Assembly (NCBI GenBank): GCA_016705475.1
Contig: JADIYD010000006.1
Coordinates: 372,001-436,000, forward strand
Reading direction: 5' to 3'
Source: Betaproteobacteria bacterium
GTDB lineage: Bacteria > Pseudomonadota > Gammaproteobacteria > Burkholderiales > Rhodocyclaceae
Length of the DNA: 64,000 nucleotides
Positions 38,401 to 44,991 of the stretch are shown here, piece by piece (within the stretch, counting starts at the first letter, position 1; each line of letters opens with the position of its first letter). The notes under the pieces are model-generated. The model searched no databases and was not told the origin of the DNA. It saw only the letters and a program-made list of their open reading frames with translations. The translations under genes were made by a program, and so were the position numbers.

Positions 38401-38482
38401 CGACTTCATCGCCAAGCCGGTCAATCCGGATGTCTTGTTCGCGACCTTGCTCCGGAATCTGGAGTCGTTGTTGAAAAACTGA
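35423..38482 (+). CDS. Hemerythrin-PAS-PAS-GAF hybrid histidine kinase
   Basis: About 1019 residues from ATG 35423; a frame extension to 35324 has a non-conserved leader. The N-terminal hemerythrin domain has all seven diiron ligands in order: His24, His61, Glu65, His82, His86, His123, Asp128. Then come a spacer helix, PAS (about 205-325), PAS with PAC (about 335-450), GAF (about 460-630), HisKA (ANMSHEIRTPLNAI), HATPase (NYLSNAVKFTETG, GTGLGLAITKKI) and a receiver (LLVDDEP, IVFMDMQMPKMDG). No transmembrane segment is evident. Hemerythrin binds O2 at a diiron centre, so oxygen or redox sensing is likely. It is a diverged tandem relative of the IS-disrupted kinase upstream. No separate response regulator is adjacent. 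Confidence 0.93.
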   Translation: MNSIDIFPWDDNFNTGLPSVDEQHRKLVRLLNVLAGHVAFKSDGLVLDRVFDELADYAVYHFASEEAIWREYLLDDPSEIAHRKTHASFVQEVARMREGMASRPLMEVAEETLGFLARWLASHILETDRYMAYVVLAMKEGLPLADAKIRGKEDMGGTTRTLIDIILSIYGTLSNNTLRLMRELSGHRLAQKSLNEAKAALEASNSLLETVLDNVPVRIFWKDRELNYLGCNPAFASDAGKTSPQELIGRSDYEMGWAAEADLYRADDRKIIESGIAKLNYEEPQTTPDGKAIWLRSSKVPLKGSNKETIGILGIYDDITERKVGLEALRQSEERLRLALHAANQAWFDLDLNTGAVVVSPNYARMLGYEPGEFKSSLANWLEHVHPDDLDALKQQFDRCLKHPGAQSMDYRRQTRSGGWLWMQSVGEVVEWDGENRPLRMIGIHTDISERRKSLNEQNRLNRALRLLSECNLALVRKDCETQLLNDVCRLIVKTGGYMGAWVGYAEHDAAKTVRPVAQSGCDEGYLERAIISWDGVSQYAEGPTARAIRFGQPQISQDLQGSNGQEPWRLAAIGQNYRAVIALPLRQDESVIGGLCVYAAESRAFGTEEVSLLEELASNLGFGISSLRTRAERERAEAANKAKSSFIANMSHEIRTPLNAISGMVHLLRRSGVTAEQDSRLEKIDAAGQHLLEIINAVLDLSKIDADKLELEDVAVDINSILGNAAAMVVERARAKNVDLLVSHVPALPLRGDRTRLQQAVLNYLSNAVKFTETGKIELGCRIVESTPDDVLLRFEVRDSGVGISAEALPRLFSAFEQADNSTTRKYGGTGLGLAITKKIAQLMQGDAGAESVVGQGSTFWFTARLKLVGQAAAGVGEASQADTESRLRENFAGRRVLLVDDEPINQEIARMLLEDVGLVVDVANDGLEAIAAVADSAYDIVFMDMQMPKMDGLEATRRIRQLAGYGQTPIIAMTANAFVDDRQRCMAAGMSDFIAKPVNPDVLFATLLRNLESLLKN

Positions 38483-38553
38483 TGGCGGCCTGATGTTCTG
38501 GCCGCAATAAAACAGCTTATGCCGTGCAGTCCCAGGCCCGGCAGCGACCGGGA

Positions 38554-38590
38554 CATTTCATTTTTCAGCCTTTTTCCGGGTTGACCGTGA
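38554..38590 (+). repeat. Dispersed element overlapping the 3' end of the ClpX-like gene
   Basis: CATTTCATTTTT, CAGCCTTTTT, then CCGGGTTGACCGTGAAA, with one extra G in the core. The minus-strand gene ends inside it: the stop codon (38565-38567) and the last residues TVNPEKG are encoded by the element. Confidence 0.85.
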
Positions 38591-39578
38591 AAACGTCGGC
38601 ACGCTCGAACAGCGAGCGGATGACGACGCGGCGGATGCCCGGATTGTCCGGCACGGCGTACATCACGTCGGTCATCATCTCCTCGAAGATGCCGCGCAGG
38701 CTACGCGCCCCGGCCTTGTACTCGATGGCCAGTTCGGCCATCTGGCGGAAGACGTCGGGGGCGACTTGGAGGTCCACGCCGTCGGCCGCCAGCATGGCGC
38801 GGAACTGGCGGTAGATGGCGTTCTTCGGCTCGGTCAGGATGCGCACCAGCATGTCCTGCGACAGATCGTGCAGGCGGGTGACGATGGGCAGGCGGCCGGC
38901 GAATTCGGGGATCAGGCCGAATTCGAGCAGGTCGGTCGGCTTGACGCGGGCGTTGAGGCGTTCGAGGATTTTCTGGTCGTCGCCGCCGGTGGTCGAAATG
39001 AAGCCGAAAGTGTGGGTGCGGGTCAGGATATTGTCGAGGCCGACAAAGGCGCCGCCGCAGATGAACAGCACGTTTGTCGTGTCGATATACCGCCCGTCCT
39101 TGAGCCGGACCGGCGCGCCTTCCATGATCTTGAGCAGGGCATGCTGGACGCTTTCGCCGGAGGTGGCGCGGGCCTGTCCGCCAATGGCCTTGAGCTTGTC
39201 GACTTCATCGACGAAGACGATGCCGCGCTGGGCGCGCTCGATGTCGCCGTTGGCGCGGTCGAGCAGGCGATGCAGGATGGCCTCGATCTCGTCGCCGACA
39301 AACTGCGTCTGGGCCAGCGAAGTGGCGTCGGCGGTGACGAAGGGCACGTCGAGAATGCGCGCCAGCGTTTCGCAGAGCAGGGTTTTGCCGGTCCCCGTCG
39401 GGCCGATGAGCAGGATGTTGCTTTTGGTCAGTTCGACGCTGTCGACCGCAGCACTCGCGGCCATGCGCCGGTAGTGGGCGTAGATGGCGACGGCGACTGT
39501 GCGCTTGGCCTCTTCCTGACCAATGACGTGCTCGGAAAGCTGGCGGACGATTTCGCTGGGTTTGAGCTGGGTGGACAT
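38565..39578 (-). CDS. ClpX-like AAA+ ATPase lacking the zinc-binding domain
   Basis: A 337-residue AAA+ protein from ATG 39578 (AGGAG nine bases upstream). Walker A GPTGTGKT is at 59-66, Walker B is GIVFVDEVDK, and the ClpX-type stretch LLEFGLIPEFAGRLPIV is followed by the small domain (GARSLRGIFEEMMTD). Compared with ClpX (about 420 residues) the N-terminal zinc/adaptor domain is absent. The pore loop reads QFVGDE instead of GYVGED, and the ClpP-docking loop reads FGF where ClpX has IGF. It follows minE by 40 bases on the same strand, so it may be co-expressed with minCDE. It is either an unfoldase with its own specificity or a ClpP partner; this is not settled by sequence. Confidence 0.85.
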   Translation of the reverse strand: MSTQLKPSEIVRQLSEHVIGQEEAKRTVAVAIYAHYRRMAASAAVDSVELTKSNILLIGPTGTGKTLLCETLARILDVPFVTADATSLAQTQFVGDEIEAILHRLLDRANGDIERAQRGIVFVDEVDKLKAIGGQARATSGESVQHALLKIMEGAPVRLKDGRYIDTTNVLFICGGAFVGLDNILTRTHTFGFISTTGGDDQKILERLNARVKPTDLLEFGLIPEFAGRLPIVTRLHDLSQDMLVRILTEPKNAIYRQFRAMLAADGVDLQVAPDVFRQMAELAIEYKAGARSLRGIFEEMMTDVMYAVPDNPGIRRVVIRSLFERADVFTVNPEKG

Positions 39579-39618
39579 CGGGGCACTCCTTCGACGGAAT
39601 GCCCCGATGCTAGCCCTG

Positions 39619-39876
39619 TCAGGCCTTTTCGGGAAGAACGATATTGACTTCCAGAACTTCGTAATTGCCCTGTTTTTCAAGCGAAACGCGAATGTCCTCG
39701 GTGTTCACCTTGACGTACTTGGAGATCACGGCGATCAGCTCGCGTTGCAGGTCGGGCAGGAAATTGGCACTGCTGCCGCCGCCATCACGTTCGTGCGCGA
39801 TGATCAGCTGCAGGCGCTCCTTGGCCAGATGGGCGGTTTTCGGCTTGTTGCCGAAGATGAGTGAAAACAGCGACAT
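39619..39876 (-). CDS. minE: Cell division topological specificity factor MinE
   Basis: An 85-residue MinE. The N-terminal membrane-targeting segment MSLFSLIFG is followed by the MinD-stimulating region (AKERLQLIIAHERD) and the C-terminal dimerisation domain (LQRELIAVISKYVKVNTEDIRV). It stimulates MinD ATPase and drives pole-to-pole oscillation so that the septum forms at mid-cell. Its start lies one base after the minD stop. Confidence 0.97.
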   Translation of the reverse strand: MSLFSLIFGNKPKTAHLAKERLQLIIAHERDGGGSSANFLPDLQRELIAVISKYVKVNTEDIRVSLEKQGNYEVLEVNIVLPEKA

Positions 39877-39877
39877 C

Positions 39878-40693
39878 TCACTTGCCTCCGAACAGGCGCT
39901 TCAGGAGGCCCGGCTTGACGTAATCGACGAAGCGCAGCGGCTTGTCTTCGCCAAGAAAGCGCGTGATGACGTCCTGGTAGGCCATCGAGGCGTCCGATTC
40001 CTTCTGGTGAATGACCGGCGCGCCCTGGTTGGAGGCCTGCAGCACGTCTTCGGATTCGGGAATGACACCGATGATGGGTACCCGCAGGATTTCCTGGATG
40101 TCCTTGTACGAGAGCATTTCGCCGGCTTCGACGCGGGTCGGGTTATAGCGCGTGATGAGCAGGTGTTCCTTGACCGGCTCGCGGCCTTCGATGGCGCGCC
40201 GTGACTTGGCCTGCAGGATGCCGAGGATGCGGTCGGAGTCGCGCACGGACGAGACTTCCGGGTTGGTCACGACAACGGCTTCGTCGGCGAAGGTCAGGGC
40301 CATGACGGCGCCGGATTCGATGCCGGCCGGCGAATCGCAAATGATGTATTCGAAACCCTGGTGTTCGAGTTCCTTGATGACCTTTTCAACACCTTCCTCG
40401 GACAGCGCATCCTTGTCGCGCGTCTGCGAGGCAGGCAGCACGTAGAGGTTGTCGGTGTGCTTGTCCTTGATCAGCGCCTGGGTCAGCGTTGCCTCGCCGT
40501 TGATGACGTTGATCAGGTCATAAACGACGCGGCGTTCGCAGCCCATGATCAGGTCGAGGTTGCGCAGGCCGACGTCGAAGTCGATGACAGCCGTCTTGAA
40601 GCCGCGCTGGGCGAGGCCGGTGGAAAAGCTGGCGCTGGTGGTGGTCTTGCCGACCCCACCCTTGCCGGAGGTTACGACGATGATTCTGGTCAC
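39878..40693 (-). CDS. minD: Septum site-determining ATPase MinD
   Basis: A 271-residue ParA/MinD-type ATPase. The deviant Walker A KGGVGKTT is at 11-18, DFDVGLRNLDLIMG is the A' segment, and YIICDSPAGIESGA is the Walker B region. The C-terminal amphipathic membrane-targeting helix GLLKRLFGGK is present. It recruits MinC to the membrane and cycles with MinE. Second gene of minCDE. Confidence 0.97.
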   Translation of the reverse strand: MTRIIVVTSGKGGVGKTTTSASFSTGLAQRGFKTAVIDFDVGLRNLDLIMGCERRVVYDLINVINGEATLTQALIKDKHTDNLYVLPASQTRDKDALSEEGVEKVIKELEHQGFEYIICDSPAGIESGAVMALTFADEAVVVTNPEVSSVRDSDRILGILQAKSRRAIEGREPVKEHLLITRYNPTRVEAGEMLSYKDIQEILRVPIIGVIPESEDVLQASNQGAPVIHQKESDASMAYQDVITRFLGEDKPLRFVDYVKPGLLKRLFGGK

Positions 40694-40744
40694 GTGTGTT
40701 CTCGCTGGGTAAGTGGTGAAAAAAGCTCGCGTCGAAACGCGCGA

Positions 40745-41515
40745 TTAACGGAGGGCCAGGGCGGCGACGGTCAGGCGGCTTTCGCCACCATCCTCGGTCA
40801 GGCAGACGGTCGCCGGCTGGCGGGCGAGTTCGGCAGGAACGCCGGCCTCGAAAGTGCGGTAGATGCCGGCCACGGAAACCAGTTCGGCCTCCAGGCTGGT
40901 CGTGAAGATGCGCGCCGTCTTGTCGCCGCTGGCACCGGCCAGGGCGCGGCCGCGCAGGGGGGCGTAGACGTGGATGTTGCCGTCAGCGATGACCTCGGCA
41001 CCGGCGCTGATCATGGCCGTGACGATAAGGTCGCAGCCCCTGGCGTAGAAACGCTGGCCGGAACGCAAGGGCTTGTCGAGCGTGATGGTGCGCGGAGCGG
41101 GTTCGAGCGCGGGCGGTGGCGTGATGACAGGGGCGACTGCCGGCGCGGGGGCGGGCGGCGACGCTTCGGCTGCTTTGGGACGGGCCGTGCTGCGACTGAG
41201 TGCATCGGCACCGACGGCGGGCAGGCCGGCAGCACTGGCCAAGCCTGCCAGTTCTTCCGGCAGGCCACGCGTGGCGACGGCATGCAGGCCCGATCCGCGC
41301 AGAAGTGCGCAAATGGCCATCCAGTCGGGGTTGTCGGACAGGTTGTCGGTGTGACTGAAATCGAGGACCGCCAGTTCGTTCTCGAAAAAATCCGGGCTGT
41401 TGCCGGTCAGTTCGGCCAGTGCGGCGTGAAGGGCGGCGGGGTCGGTGGTGCGGAGTTGCGTCTGGATGATCTTGAGCGAAGTGCCCTTGAACTGAATCGG
41501 TGCGTCTTTGGCCAT
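40745..41515 (-). CDS. minC: Septum site-determining protein MinC
   Basis: A 256-residue FtsZ inhibitor. The N-terminal MinC domain (about 8-105) is joined by a Pro/Ala-rich linker (ASPPAPAPAVAPVITPPPA region, about 122-145) to the C-terminal beta-helix (RSGQRFYARGCDLIVTA, GAEVIADGNIHVYAPLRGRALAG). I chose ATG 41515 (MAKDAPIQFKG). An upstream extension to 41701 would overlap the gpmI promoter and start. First gene of the minCDE run. Confidence 0.95.
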   Translation of the reverse strand: MAKDAPIQFKGTSLKIIQTQLRTTDPAALHAALAELTGNSPDFFENELAVLDFSHTDNLSDNPDWMAICALLRGSGLHAVATRGLPEELAGLASAAGLPAVGADALSRSTARPKAAEASPPAPAPAVAPVITPPPALEPAPRTITLDKPLRSGQRFYARGCDLIVTAMISAGAEVIADGNIHVYAPLRGRALAGASGDKTARIFTTSLEAELVSVAGIYRTFEAGVPAELARQPATVCLTEDGGESRLTVAALALR

Positions 41516-41635
41516 GCCTGCTGCTGTGTTGCGGAAAGGGGCGCGATTATCCCATAGCCGGGCAGTGCAAAAAATGAAACTTGCGTGACCACCGAGCCGG
41601 TTTTGGAGACTGATGTTCGGCGCGAGCATGTGGCC

Positions 41636-41665
41636 TTGGGTGGCGTCGTGCCAAGCGGGTAAAAT
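41636..41665 (+). promoter_or_regulatory. Putative sigma70-type promoter of gpmI
   Basis: TTGGGT (41636-41641), 18-base spacer, TAAAAT (41660-41665), about 26 bases before the gpmI ATG. It lies in the divergent minC/gpmI gap. Confidence 0.45.
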
Positions 41666-41690
41666 GGCGGTTTTTGCCGAAAGCCAGCCC

Positions 41691-43331
41691 ATGCTGAACA
41701 AGCTCTCCGCCTTCGCCGGTGTTCAAGGCCCGGTCGTCATTATCGTCATGGATGGCTACGGCCTGCCCAAGACCGATGTCGGCAGCGCCATCGCCGCCGC
41801 CAAGAAGCCGACGCTCGACCGCCTCTTCGCCAACTACCCGAACATCCGCCTGCGTGCTCATGGCACCGCCGTCGGCATGCCGTCCGACGACGACATGGGC
41901 AATTCCGAGGTGGGTCACAACGCCATCGGCGCCGGTCAGGTCTATAGCCAGGGCGCCTCACTGGTCTCGAACGCGATTGCCTCCGGCGCCATCTGGCAGG
42001 GCGAGGCATGGCAGCAGATCATCGCCGGCGCCAAGGCTGGTCGCGGCGTGCTGCATTTGCTGGGCCTCTTTTCGGACGGCAACGTGCACAGTCACATCGA
42101 CCACTTAAAAGCCATGGTCGTCCAGGCCAAGGCCGAAGGCATCAAGACCGTGCGCATCCACGCCCTGCTCGATGGCCGCGACGTGCCGGAAACCAGTGCC
42201 CTCGACTACGTCGTGCCGTTCGAAGCTTTCCTTGCCGAGATCAGCGCCGACGGTTTCGATGCCCGTATCGCCTCGGGCGGCGGCCGCCAGTACATCACCA
42301 TGGATCGCTACGACGCCAACTGGGCGATGGTCGAAAAGGGCTGGAAGACGCACGTGCTGGGGCTGGGCGCGCAGTTCCCGAACGCAACTGCTGCGGTCAA
42401 CGGCCTGCGTGAGCAGAATCCGGGCACCATCGATCAGGATCTGCCGGAGTTCGTCATTGCCGACAACGGCAAGGCCATCGGCACCATCGAGGATGGCGAC
42501 TCGGTTGTCTTCTTCAACTTCCGTGGCGACCGCGCCATTGAAATCACGCGTGCCTTCGAGGAAGCGGCCTTCGACAAGTTCGACCGCGTTCGCGCGCCAA
42601 AGGTGACCTACGCCGGCATGCTGCAATACGACGGCGACCTCAAACTGCCGGCCCGTTTCCTCGTCGCCCCGCCGGCGATCAAGGACACCACCGGCGAATG
42701 GTTCGCCAAGTCGGGCATCGCCCAGTTCGCCTGCTCGGAAACGCAGAAATTCGGCCACGTGACCTATTTCTGGAACGGCAACCGTTCCGGCAAATTCGAG
42801 GGCGAAACCTGGCAGGAAGTCCCGAGCGATGTCGTGCCCTTCGAGCAGCGGCCGTGGATGAAGGCGGCCGAAATCGCCGACGCGATGATCGCCGCCCTGC
42901 AGTCCGGCCAGTACCGGACGCTGCGCTGCAATTTCGCCAACGGCGACATGGTCGGCCACACCGGCAACTTCTATGCCGCGACGCTGGCAGTCGAAGCCGT
43001 CGATCTGTCGCTGGCCCGCGTGTTGCAGGCCGTCGATGCGGCCGGCGGCGTGGCGCTGATTACGGCCGACCACGGCAACGCCGACGAAATGTTCGAGCTG
43101 GACAAGAAAACCAAGCAGCCGGCGCTGAACAAGGATGGTTCGTTCAAGGCCAAGACAGCGCACACGCTGAACCCCGTGCCGCTGATCCTTTACGACAACG
43201 TGAGCGGCGGCAAGCTGGGCCTCAAGCAAACGGAAACGGCCGGCCTGTCGAATATCGCCGCCACCGTCGCCAACCTGCTCGGGCTCGAAAAGCATGCGGC
43301 CTGGGACGAGAGCGTGCTCGACATCAAGTAA
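41691..43331 (+). CDS. gpmI: 2,3-bisphosphoglycerate-independent phosphoglycerate mutase
   Basis: A 546-residue iPGM interconverting 2- and 3-phosphoglycerate in glycolysis and gluconeogenesis. The metal-binding Asp21 is in VMDGYG and the phosphoserine nucleophile Ser72 is in GNSEVGHNAIGAG. HALLDGRDVPETSA and the C-terminal metal site TADHGNADEMF are present. ATG 41691 (MLNKLSAFAG) suits family alignments better than the upstream in-frame start at 41613. Growth on acids would need it for gluconeogenesis. Confidence 0.95.
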   Translation: MLNKLSAFAGVQGPVVIIVMDGYGLPKTDVGSAIAAAKKPTLDRLFANYPNIRLRAHGTAVGMPSDDDMGNSEVGHNAIGAGQVYSQGASLVSNAIASGAIWQGEAWQQIIAGAKAGRGVLHLLGLFSDGNVHSHIDHLKAMVVQAKAEGIKTVRIHALLDGRDVPETSALDYVVPFEAFLAEISADGFDARIASGGGRQYITMDRYDANWAMVEKGWKTHVLGLGAQFPNATAAVNGLREQNPGTIDQDLPEFVIADNGKAIGTIEDGDSVVFFNFRGDRAIEITRAFEEAAFDKFDRVRAPKVTYAGMLQYDGDLKLPARFLVAPPAIKDTTGEWFAKSGIAQFACSETQKFGHVTYFWNGNRSGKFEGETWQEVPSDVVPFEQRPWMKAAEIADAMIAALQSGQYRTLRCNFANGDMVGHTGNFYAATLAVEAVDLSLARVLQAVDAAGGVALITADHGNADEMFELDKKTKQPALNKDGSFKAKTAHTLNPVPLILYDNVSGGKLGLKQTETAGLSNIAATVANLLGLEKHAAWDESVLDIK

Positions 43332-43358
43332 GCGACGCCAGCACAAGAAAATGGGCGT

Positions 43359-43374
43359 CCTGCCTTGCGGCAGG
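43359..43374 (+). terminator. Hairpin after gpmI
   Basis: CCTGCC-TTGC-GGCAGG stem-loop followed a few bases later by the T-rich arm of the dispersed element (TTTCATTTTGGC). Together they could act as a terminator. Confidence 0.5.
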
Positions 43375-43378
43375 CGTC

Positions 43379-43416
43379 CATTTCATTTTGGCTGCTTTTT
43401 TCCGGTTGACCGTGGC
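43379..43416 (+). repeat. Dispersed element after gpmI
   Basis: CATTTCATTTTGG, CTGCTTTTTT, then CCGGTTGACCGTGGC. It sits in the convergent gap between gpmI and the small gene at 43439. Confidence 0.9.
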
Positions 43417-43438
43417 TAACCGGGCAGCAGTCAGGAAA

Positions 43439-43645
43439 TCAGCTTTCCGACTTGCCCTGCACTTTGTCCATTTCCGCCAGCAAGCGCAGCGCCCGCTCCC
43501 GGTTTTTTTCCCTGGCGGCAGCGCGTTCGTCCACCTTGGCGGCTTCTTCCCGTGATGCCTTGAGCAGCGCCTCGTGAGGCGTCAGGCCACCCAGCGCGGC
43601 GTTGAGCATGCGCTCGGCTTTGTCGTCCAGCTCTTTTTCCGACAT
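43439..43645 (-). CDS. Small hypothetical protein, helical
   Basis: 68 residues from ATG 43645 (MSEKELDDKAERML). It is highly charged, Glu/Lys/Arg-rich and almost entirely helical (EEAAKVDERAAAREKNRERALRLLAEMDKV), probably a coiled coil or RNA/protein-binding helix. A weak GGAG lies upstream. I do not recognise a family. It is the second of two small minus-strand genes here. Confidence 0.55.
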   Translation of the reverse strand: MSEKELDDKAERMLNAALGGLTPHEALLKASREEAAKVDERAAAREKNRERALRLLAEMDKVQGKSES

Positions 43646-43716
43646 CGGAATCTCCATTCGAATCTGCTGCGGATCTGGCCGTTTATCCTGCGCGGAAAAA
43701 GACCAGACCCCTCTTG

Positions 43717-43965
43717 TTACTTGACGCCTGGTTTTCGACCGGGCGCTGGGCGTGGAATATACCCTGAAACCCGGCACTGAAAACCTTCAATTACTTTGCC
43801 TTTGACGTAGCTGGTGACGCTGCAGCGCGAAATGTCGCCGCGGGCAGAGAGTTCGGCCAGCGAAGCGCGAACCTGATCCAGAGGCATGTTGATCGCCGCT
43901 GCGATATCGAAATCGAGCAGTTGGCCATGCTTCTTCAAGTGTTCAAGAACCTTTGTGGCGTGCAT
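43717..43965 (-). CDS. Small winged-helix protein
   Basis: 82 residues from ATG 43965, behind GAAAGGA. The sequence HATKVLEHLKKHGQLLDFDIAAAINMPLDQVRASLAELSARGDI reads as a helix-turn-helix of the winged type. A basic Pro/Arg/Lys-rich tail follows (RPAPGRKPGVK). It is probably a small DNA-binding protein. The target is unknown; the small helical gene lies 71 bases downstream on the same strand. Confidence 0.65.
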   Translation of the reverse strand: MHATKVLEHLKKHGQLLDFDIAAAINMPLDQVRASLAELSARGDISRCSVTSYVKGKVIEGFQCRVSGYIPRPAPGRKPGVK

Positions 43966-44098
43966 CAGGATTCCTTTCAATGACGGGCCTGGTTCCGTAG
44001 CTGCAGCGGAAAGGGGGCCAGTTTCCAGCAATAGAACAAACTCCGACTCTTCTTGTGCCGATGGGCAGAGATTGGCGTGATCCGGCACTCGGCATGAC

Positions 44099-44127
44099 AA
44101 AAAAAGAAGCCCGCACTGGGCGGGCTT
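44099..44127 (-). terminator. Intrinsic terminator of the candidate small RNA
   Basis: Stem AAGCCCGC (44107-44114) with GCGGGCTT (44120-44127), five-base loop, then TTCTTTTTTT on the minus strand. It lies upstream of the winged-helix gene, so it does not belong to that gene. Confidence 0.85.
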
Positions 44128-44160
44128 AAATCCATTTCTTGGAGGAGATGGAGGAGACAG
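44099..44160 (-). ncRNA. Candidate small RNA with two anti-Shine-Dalgarno motifs
   Basis: A short stand-alone transcription unit can be drawn on the minus strand. The promoter-like elements are TTGCGG (44189-44194), a 17-base spacer and CATAAT (44166-44171). About 62 nt would be transcribed, starting with CTGTCTCCTCC-ATCTCCTCC and ending in a Rho-independent terminator with seven T residues. The two CUCCUCC-type motifs are complementary to ribosome-binding sites. The phasin gene upstream has its own terminator, so this terminator serves something else. No credible open frame lies in the unit. Existence as RNA is inferred. Confidence 0.4.
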
Positions 44161-44180
44161 GAATCATTATGCCTACAAGT

Positions 44181-44196
44181 ATTGTGCACCGCAACA
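44181..44196. promoter_or_regulatory. 16-bp site shared with the phasin promoter
   Basis: ATTGTGCACCGCAACA. It differs from the site upstream of phasin (44928-44943) at one base. It overlaps the proposed -35 of the candidate small RNA. The TGCA-N-YGCA core resembles PhaR-type operators as I recall them. Confidence 0.55.
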
Positions 44197-44292
44197 TCTT
44201 TTGTGTAATCAATTGTGTCAACGGTGTTTCGGGAATTGCAGTATCGCTGCCTTGCCCGTCCAGGTAAGCATTTCAGCGATTAAACGTGGACG

Positions 44293-44324
44293 AAAAAAAA
44301 CCCCGCGACATGCGCGGGGCTTTC
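44293..44324 (-). terminator. Intrinsic terminator of the phasin gene
   Basis: Stem CCCCGCG (44301-44307) with CGCGGGG (44313-44319), five-base loop, followed on the minus strand by eight T residues (44293-44300). It lies 23 bases after the phasin stop. Confidence 0.92.
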
Positions 44325-44346
44325 GATTTCGGGAGGCCCGAAAGAC

Positions 44347-44862
44347 TTACTTGGACTTCTTGGTGACGGCAGCCATGTTGGCTTGGGCAGCGTCAGCAAA
44401 TTGCTTGGCAACGCTGTTCATGTTGCCGAAAGCGGAATTGGCAGCAGCGATGGCGCTCTGGATTGCAGCGACGGCGCCTTCGGAACCAGCCGGAGCGGAC
44501 TTGGTGGCGGTTTCAACCATGGTGGCAACAGACTTCTGGAAGTCGCCGAACTGGGCTTCAACCATCTTGGCCAGGTCTTGCTGGGTCTGGGCGGTGATTT
44601 CGTAGACCGAGCGTGAGTAGGCAACAGCCTTGTCGACAGCCGGCTTGGCCAGGGCGGTCTGGGCTTCGAGGGCAGCCTTCGGATCCTTGGCTTCCATGAC
44701 CGACTTGACGCCGGAGACGGTGTCTTCCAGAGCGGCACGGGCGGTGTTCAGGTTCAGGGCGGCGATGCGCTCGGCAGATGCCAGGGCGGTGTTGGCAACA
44801 GACAGCAGGGAGTCAACGGTAGCTTTGTTGGCAGCGGCGAATTGTTCAGGATTGATGGACAT
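44347..44862 (-). CDS. phaP: Phasin family protein (PHA granule-associated)
   Basis: A 171-residue, alanine-rich helical protein with the phasin pattern (MSINPEQFAAANKATVDSLLSVANTALASAERIAALNLNTAR). It has low-complexity amphipathic helices throughout and a Lys-rich end (AAVTKKSK). Phasins coat polyhydroxyalkanoate granules. ATG 44862 follows TTGGAG. The gene has its own terminator and a PhaR-like site upstream, so it is monocistronic and probably induced when polymer accumulates. The surrounding beta-oxidation genes fit PHA turnover. Confidence 0.93.
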   Translation of the reverse strand: MSINPEQFAAANKATVDSLLSVANTALASAERIAALNLNTARAALEDTVSGVKSVMEAKDPKAALEAQTALAKPAVDKAVAYSRSVYEITAQTQQDLAKMVEAQFGDFQKSVATMVETATKSAPAGSEGAVAAIQSAIAAANSAFGNMNSVAKQFADAAQANMAAVTKKSK

Positions 44863-44904
44863 GTGGTGTCTCCAAGAGAAAGGTTTTCGGTGTGTTCGGA
44901 GCCG

Positions 44905-44943
44905 AGTATAGCGCACTATTCATAAAAATTGTGCACTGCAACA
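44905..44943 (-). promoter_or_regulatory. Phasin promoter region with PhaR-like site
   Basis: A -10-like TATACT is at 44905-44910 on the minus strand. ATTGTGCACTGCAACA lies at 44928-44943 (plus-strand reading), with the exact inverted repeat TGCA-C-TGCA as core, about 20 bases upstream of that -10. Binding here by PhaR is inferred. Confidence 0.5.
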
Positions 44944-44991
44944 AAATTAGATTGAGGTTTTTTTGGCCACCGTCTGAAAGGCTTGTCGGGC

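Noticed and set aside
44169..44267. A 32-codon plus-strand open frame (MPTSIVHRNIF...) preceded by GGAGGAGA
   Set aside because: Spacing from GGAGGA to ATG is long (12 bases), composition is not protein-like, and the same bases are better explained as the complement of a minus-strand transcript with promoter and terminator.
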